Shown in pieces: positions 5,878-7,680 of a stretch of DNA of 7,680 bases. Numbering within the stretch: position 1 is the stretch's first letter; the number at the start of each line of letters is the position of its first letter. Position numbers and translations under genes: made by a program. A model generated the notes under the pieces. That model was not told the DNA's origin. It was given only the letters and a program-made list of their open reading frames with translations, and made no database searches. Source of the DNA: Nocardioidaceae bacterium (GTDB lineage: Bacteria > Actinomycetota > Actinomycetes > Propionibacteriales > Nocardioidaceae); the NCBI GenBank assembly GCA_013811715.1, contig JACCUS010000134.1:1-7680 (forward strand), written 5' to 3'.

Positions 5878-7062
5878 CTACGGCTGCAGCACCATCTTCA
5901 CGGCGCCGTCGGTCTTCTTCTGGAACAGGTCGTAGGCCTTCGGAGCCTCGGCTAGCGGTAGGCGGTGGGTGGCGAAGCTGTCAACGCCGAGCGGGTCGTC
6001 GTCGATCAGCAGCGGCATGATGTCGTCGACCCACCTCTTCACGTTGGCCTGTCCCATCCGCAGCTGGATCTGCTTGTCGAACATCCGCATCATCGGCATC
6101 GGGTCGGCGTTGCCGCCGTACACGCCGCTCAACGAGACCGTGCCACCGCGGCGCACCATGTCGATCGCGGCGTAGAGCGCGGCCAACCGGTCGACGCCTG
6201 CGGCCTTCATCATCGGCGCGGCGAGTGCGCTGGGCATCAGCGAGGTCACCTGGTGCGCCACCTTGGCGACCGGGGAGCCGTGGGCCTCCATGCCGACCGC
6301 GTCTACCACCGAGTCCGGGCCGCGGCCGCCGGTCAACTCACGGACCGTGTCGCCGAGGTCCTTGCCGTGCTCGCGCCAATCGAGTGTCTCGACACCGCGT
6401 GCACGCGCTCGGGCCAGCCGCTCAGGCACCAGGTCGACCCCGATGACCCGGTCTACGCCCATCTGCCGGGCGACGCGGCAAGCCATGTCGCCGATCGGCC
6501 CGAGCCCGAGCACGGCGAGCGTGCCGCCCTGGGGAACGTCTGCGTACACCACAGCCTGCCAGGCTGTCGGCAGCACGTCGGACAGGTAGACGAAGCGCTC
6601 GTCCGGCGGCCCCTCGGGCACCTTGATGTGGCTGAACTGGGCCTCCGGGACCCGCAGGAACTCGGCCTGGGCGCCCGGCACCGCGCCGTACAGCTTGGAG
6701 TACCCGAACAGTGCTGCGCCGTTGCCCTGGTCGCGGACCTGCGTCGTCTCGCACTGGGTGTAGAGCTGGATGTCGCACATGAAGCAGTGCCCGCAGCAGA
6801 TCTGGAACGGCATCACCACCCGGTCGCCGGGTCGCAGGTCGGTGATCTCAGGGCCGACCTCTTCCACGATGCCGATCGGCTCGTGGCCGATCACATCGCC
6901 GGGGGTCATGAAGGCGCCGAGCGTCTCGTACAGGTGAAGGTCGGAGCCACAGATGTTGGTGCTGGTGACACGGACGATCGCGTCGTTGGGCTTCTCGATC
7001 TTGGGGTCGGGGACCTCCTCGACCCGGACATCGCGCCTGCCTTGCCAGGTGACTGCCTTCAT
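5878..7062 (-). CDS. Zinc-dependent medium-chain alcohol dehydrogenase (formaldehyde-dehydrogenase-like)
   Basis: A 394-residue medium-chain dehydrogenase/reductase predicted to oxidise an alcohol or aldehyde adduct with NAD. Catalytic zinc ligands are C38 (NICGSDLH), H60-E61 (GHE) and probably D162 (SDVLPTAW). The structural zinc site is C90, C93, C96 and C104. The Rossmann motif is GLGPIG (186-191), with D210 at the end of the second strand (VIGVD) favouring NAD over NADP. GGRGPDSVVDAVGMEAHG (245-262, by motif) and the long insertion near 263-300 resemble the formaldehyde-dehydrogenase-like subgroup. Such proteins are often labelled glutathione-dependent formaldehyde dehydrogenase, but the true substrate is usually unknown and glutathione is rare in actinobacteria. 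The ATG is preceded by AGAGGTC (minus strand, 7067-7073), a good ribosome binding site. The gene diverges from paaA across 384 nt and converges on the hydrolase gene. Confidence 0.93.
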   Translation of the reverse strand: MKAVTWQGRRDVRVEEVPDPKIEKPNDAIVRVTSTNICGSDLHLYETLGAFMTPGDVIGHEPIGIVEEVGPEITDLRPGDRVVMPFQICCGHCFMCDIQLYTQCETTQVRDQGNGAALFGYSKLYGAVPGAQAEFLRVPEAQFSHIKVPEGPPDERFVYLSDVLPTAWQAVVYADVPQGGTLAVLGLGPIGDMACRVARQMGVDRVIGVDLVPERLARARARGVETLDWREHGKDLGDTVRELTGGRGPDSVVDAVGMEAHGSPVAKVAHQVTSLMPSALAAPMMKAAGVDRLAALYAAIDMVRRGGTVSLSGVYGGNADPMPMMRMFDKQIQLRMGQANVKRWVDDIMPLLIDDDPLGVDSFATHRLPLAEAPKAYDLFQKKTDGAVKMVLQP

Positions 7063-7081
7063 CGCTGACCTCTCGGGGTGG

Positions 7082-7104
7082 GAGAAGACTTCGGACGACT
7101 TCTC
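7082..7104 (-). repeat. Inverted repeat in the dehydrogenase leader
   Basis: GAGAAG (7082-7087) and CTTCTC (7099-7104) form a perfect 6-bp inverted repeat with an 11-nt loop, 20-42 nt upstream of the dehydrogenase start. It also contains GACTTC twice (7087-7092 and 7097-7102). It could be an operator or a leader hairpin; length alone does not exclude chance. Confidence 0.3.
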
Positions 7105-7163
7105 GTGCCCGCAGACCGGCCGGGCTAAACATGTGCCGATCCGTGACGTTTCTCGTCCTGGTT

Positions 7164-7181
7164 CCGCCGACGATGCGGCGG
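7164..7181. repeat. CCGCCG/CGGCGG hairpin
   Basis: A perfect 6-bp all-GC inverted repeat with the 6-nt loop ACGATG, near the middle of the divergent region. A stem of this composition would fold stably in RNA from either strand. No T-run is present. Function unknown. Confidence 0.3.
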
Positions 7182-7263
7182 TCAGCGGATCGAGCTCGTC
7201 TACGCCCGCGAAGGCAGCCCCGATGACTGCCTCGACGGGATCGCCCCCGGCGCGCCGATGAGT

Positions 7264-7330
7264 AGTCTGGCCTACTGGTCACCGAATGGGCAGACTCCTG
7301 ACCAACCGGCGCAGGGCAACCTGGGCAGAC
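7264..7330. repeat. Cluster of three GGGCAGAC-like elements upstream of paaA
   Basis: TGGGCAGAC occurs identically at 7287-7295 and 7322-7330. A reverse copy, AGTCTGGCC (7264-7272), forms an inverted repeat with GGGCAGACT (7288-7296) at 8 of 9 positions. Such a set of direct and inverted copies resembles binding sites for a transcription factor acting on paaA or the divergent dehydrogenase. No regulator is identified. Confidence 0.35.
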
Positions 7331-7363
7331 GGGGCATGCAACCTCGGCGGGCAGGGATTGCGA

Positions 7364-7375
7364 TCTCGCGCGAGA
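7364..7375. promoter_or_regulatory. Perfect 12-bp palindrome TCTCGCGCGAGA
   Basis: TCTCGC followed directly by its reverse complement GCGAGA, centred about 65 bp upstream of the paaA -10-like hexamer. Gap-free palindromes of this size are typical of dimeric repressor or activator sites. The regulator is unknown. Confidence 0.3.
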
Positions 7376-7408
7376 ATCCGGGCCGTTGTTACACTACAGG
7401 CACAGAGA

Positions 7409-7426
7409 TGTGGCACGGCTGTCACA
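7409..7426 (+). promoter_or_regulatory. Inverted repeat TGTGGCA-N4-TGTCACA at the paaA promoter
   Basis: The half-sites TGTGGCA (7409-7415) and TGTCACA (7420-7426) match as inverted repeats at 6 of 7 positions and sit 8 bp upstream of the -10-like hexamer, where a -35 would lie. A third half-site CACA (7401-7404) faces the left arm. The outer TGTG...CACA resembles CRP/GlxR-type sites, but the spacing is 2 bp longer than their TGTGA-N6-TCACA. Occupancy here would block or replace -35 recognition. Confidence 0.4.
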
Positions 7427-7434
7427 GTCTGCGC

Positions 7435-7447
7435 TACTCTGGACGCA
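7435..7447 (+). promoter_or_regulatory. -10-like hexamer of paaA, probable leaderless transcript
   Basis: TACTCT (7435-7440) fits TAnnnT and is followed by exactly 6 nt before the ATG at 7447, so the transcript would begin at or next to the start codon. No Shine-Dalgarno precedes this ATG. Leaderless mRNAs of this geometry are common in actinobacteria. Confidence 0.45.
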
Positions 7448-7680
7448 TGTACGGAGACGACCAGCCACGCGACGAGCCTGTCGCGCGGGTCGACGCCAGC
7501 GACCTCGCCGCGCCCGACGTCGCGGCGAGCCTCCAGGCGATCATCGACGGCGGCGGCCGGATCGAGCCGCGCGACGCGATGCCGGAGGCCTACCGCAAGA
7601 CACTGATCCGCCAGATCGCCCAGCACGCGCACTCGGAGATCATCGGCATGCAGCCCGAGGGCAACTGGATCAGCCGGGCC
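7447..7680 (+). CDS. paaA: Phenylacetyl-CoA epoxidase subunit PaaA, N-terminal part (cut by window end)
   Basis: The 78 visible residues end with MPEAYRKTLIRQIAQHAHSE (45-64) and then IIGMQPEGNWISRA, which match the N-terminal block of PaaA very closely, from memory of the family. PaaA is the catalytic, diiron subunit of the PaaABCDE multicomponent epoxidase that converts phenylacetyl-CoA to its ring 1,2-epoxide in the cytoplasm. E64 in HAHSE corresponds to an expected iron ligand; the remaining ligands lie beyond the window. The first 40 residues are a variable acidic extension longer than in the E. coli protein. The residue before MPEAYRK is Ala, where E. coli has Trp. ATG 7447 is chosen because MYGDD resembles actinobacterial starts and a -10-like hexamer lies 6 nt upstream; an in-frame ATG at 7408 would add 13 residues. 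The other paa genes probably follow to the right (inference). Third positions are almost all G or C. Confidence 0.93.
   Translation, partial: MYGDDQPRDEPVARVDASDLAAPDVAASLQAIIDGGGRIEPRDAMPEAYRKTLIRQIAQHAHSEIIGMQPEGNWISRA

Larger units (their letters stand above)
7063..7446. other. Divergent intergenic region between dehydrogenase and paaA
   Basis: The 384-nt stretch has no convincing gene: open frames on both strands are Arg-rich shadows without recognisable motifs. It holds the dehydrogenase ribosome binding site, an inverted repeat GAGAAG/CTTCTC (7082-7087/7099-7104), a hairpin CCGCCG/CGGCGG (7164-7169/7176-7181), a cluster of GGGCAGAC-like elements (7264-7330), a perfect 12-bp palindrome (7364-7375) and the paaA promoter region (7401-7446). 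The density of symmetric elements fits a two-way regulatory region. Confidence 0.6.

Noticed and set aside
5863..5885. Possible bidirectional terminator between the convergent hydrolase and dehydrogenase genes
   Set aside because: Only 4-5-bp repeats (AGCCG/CGGCT, GCCG/CGGC) are present in a 14-nt gap, with no T-run; too weak to call.
5965..7068. 367-codon plus-strand frame opposite the dehydrogenase gene
   Set aside because: It is the antisense shadow of a high-GC gene: His/Val/Arg/Ala-rich, no recognisable motif, while the minus strand encodes a complete dehydrogenase.
7105..7130. SigB/SigF-like promoter for the dehydrogenase (GTTT-N16-GGGCAC on the minus strand)
   Set aside because: The -10 matches GGGTAT at only 4 of 6 positions and the GTTT box is short, so a chance match is likely.
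7279..7632. 117-codon minus-strand frame opposite paaA
   Set aside because: It lies mostly antisense to the clear PaaA coding sequence and covers the paaA promoter; the product looks like a GC-bias artefact.

Overview
The window is high-GC DNA with strong third-position G/C bias in every convincing gene, several promoter-like hexamers placed about 6 nt before an ATG, and protein families typical of soil actinobacteria. The start of a phenylacetyl-CoA epoxidase gene (paaA) at the right edge fits an aerobic actinomycete that degrades aromatic compounds. The genus cannot be fixed from the sequence.

Layout. (1) Positions 1-137 hold the 3' end of an unidentified plus-strand gene, followed by a GC-rich hairpin at 155-183. 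(2) Positions 427-4902 form a cyclic-di-GMP signalling block on the plus strand. A small SpoIIAA/STAS-like protein (427-810) overlaps by 4 nt (GTGA) a soluble HAMP-like/GAF/GGDEF diguanylate cyclase (807-2018). After a 310-nt gap comes a PAS-PAS-PAS-GGDEF-EAL protein (2329-4902). The cyclase has an intact GGEEF active site and RxxD inhibitory site. The second protein has a degenerate GGDEF (DGAEF) and a complete set of EAL motifs. The pair is therefore predicted to make and break the same second messenger. (3) Positions 4903-5086 carry two small GC hairpins. An alpha/beta-hydrolase gene (5087-5863) follows, convergent (14-nt gap) with a minus-strand zinc-dependent alcohol/formaldehyde-type dehydrogenase (5878-7062). 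(4) Positions 7063-7446 are a divergent regulatory region with several inverted and direct repeats. (5) Positions 7447-7680 are the 5' end of paaA, cut by the window edge, preceded by a promoter-like hexamer that suggests a leaderless transcript.

How the genes may work together. The STAS-like protein and the cyclase are probably translated together, so the small protein is a candidate partner or regulator of the cyclase. The PAS-EAL protein would oppose it in response to a different signal. The hydrolase, dehydrogenase and paaA look like metabolic genes; the sequence alone does not show that they share a pathway. I found no RNA genes, CRISPR arrays, insertion sequences or att sites. The most unusual element is the coupled STAS-like/HAMP-GAF-GGDEF pair, in which the HAMP-like segment has no membrane anchor and the GAF domain carries a Cys/His-rich motif that could bind a metal or cofactor.
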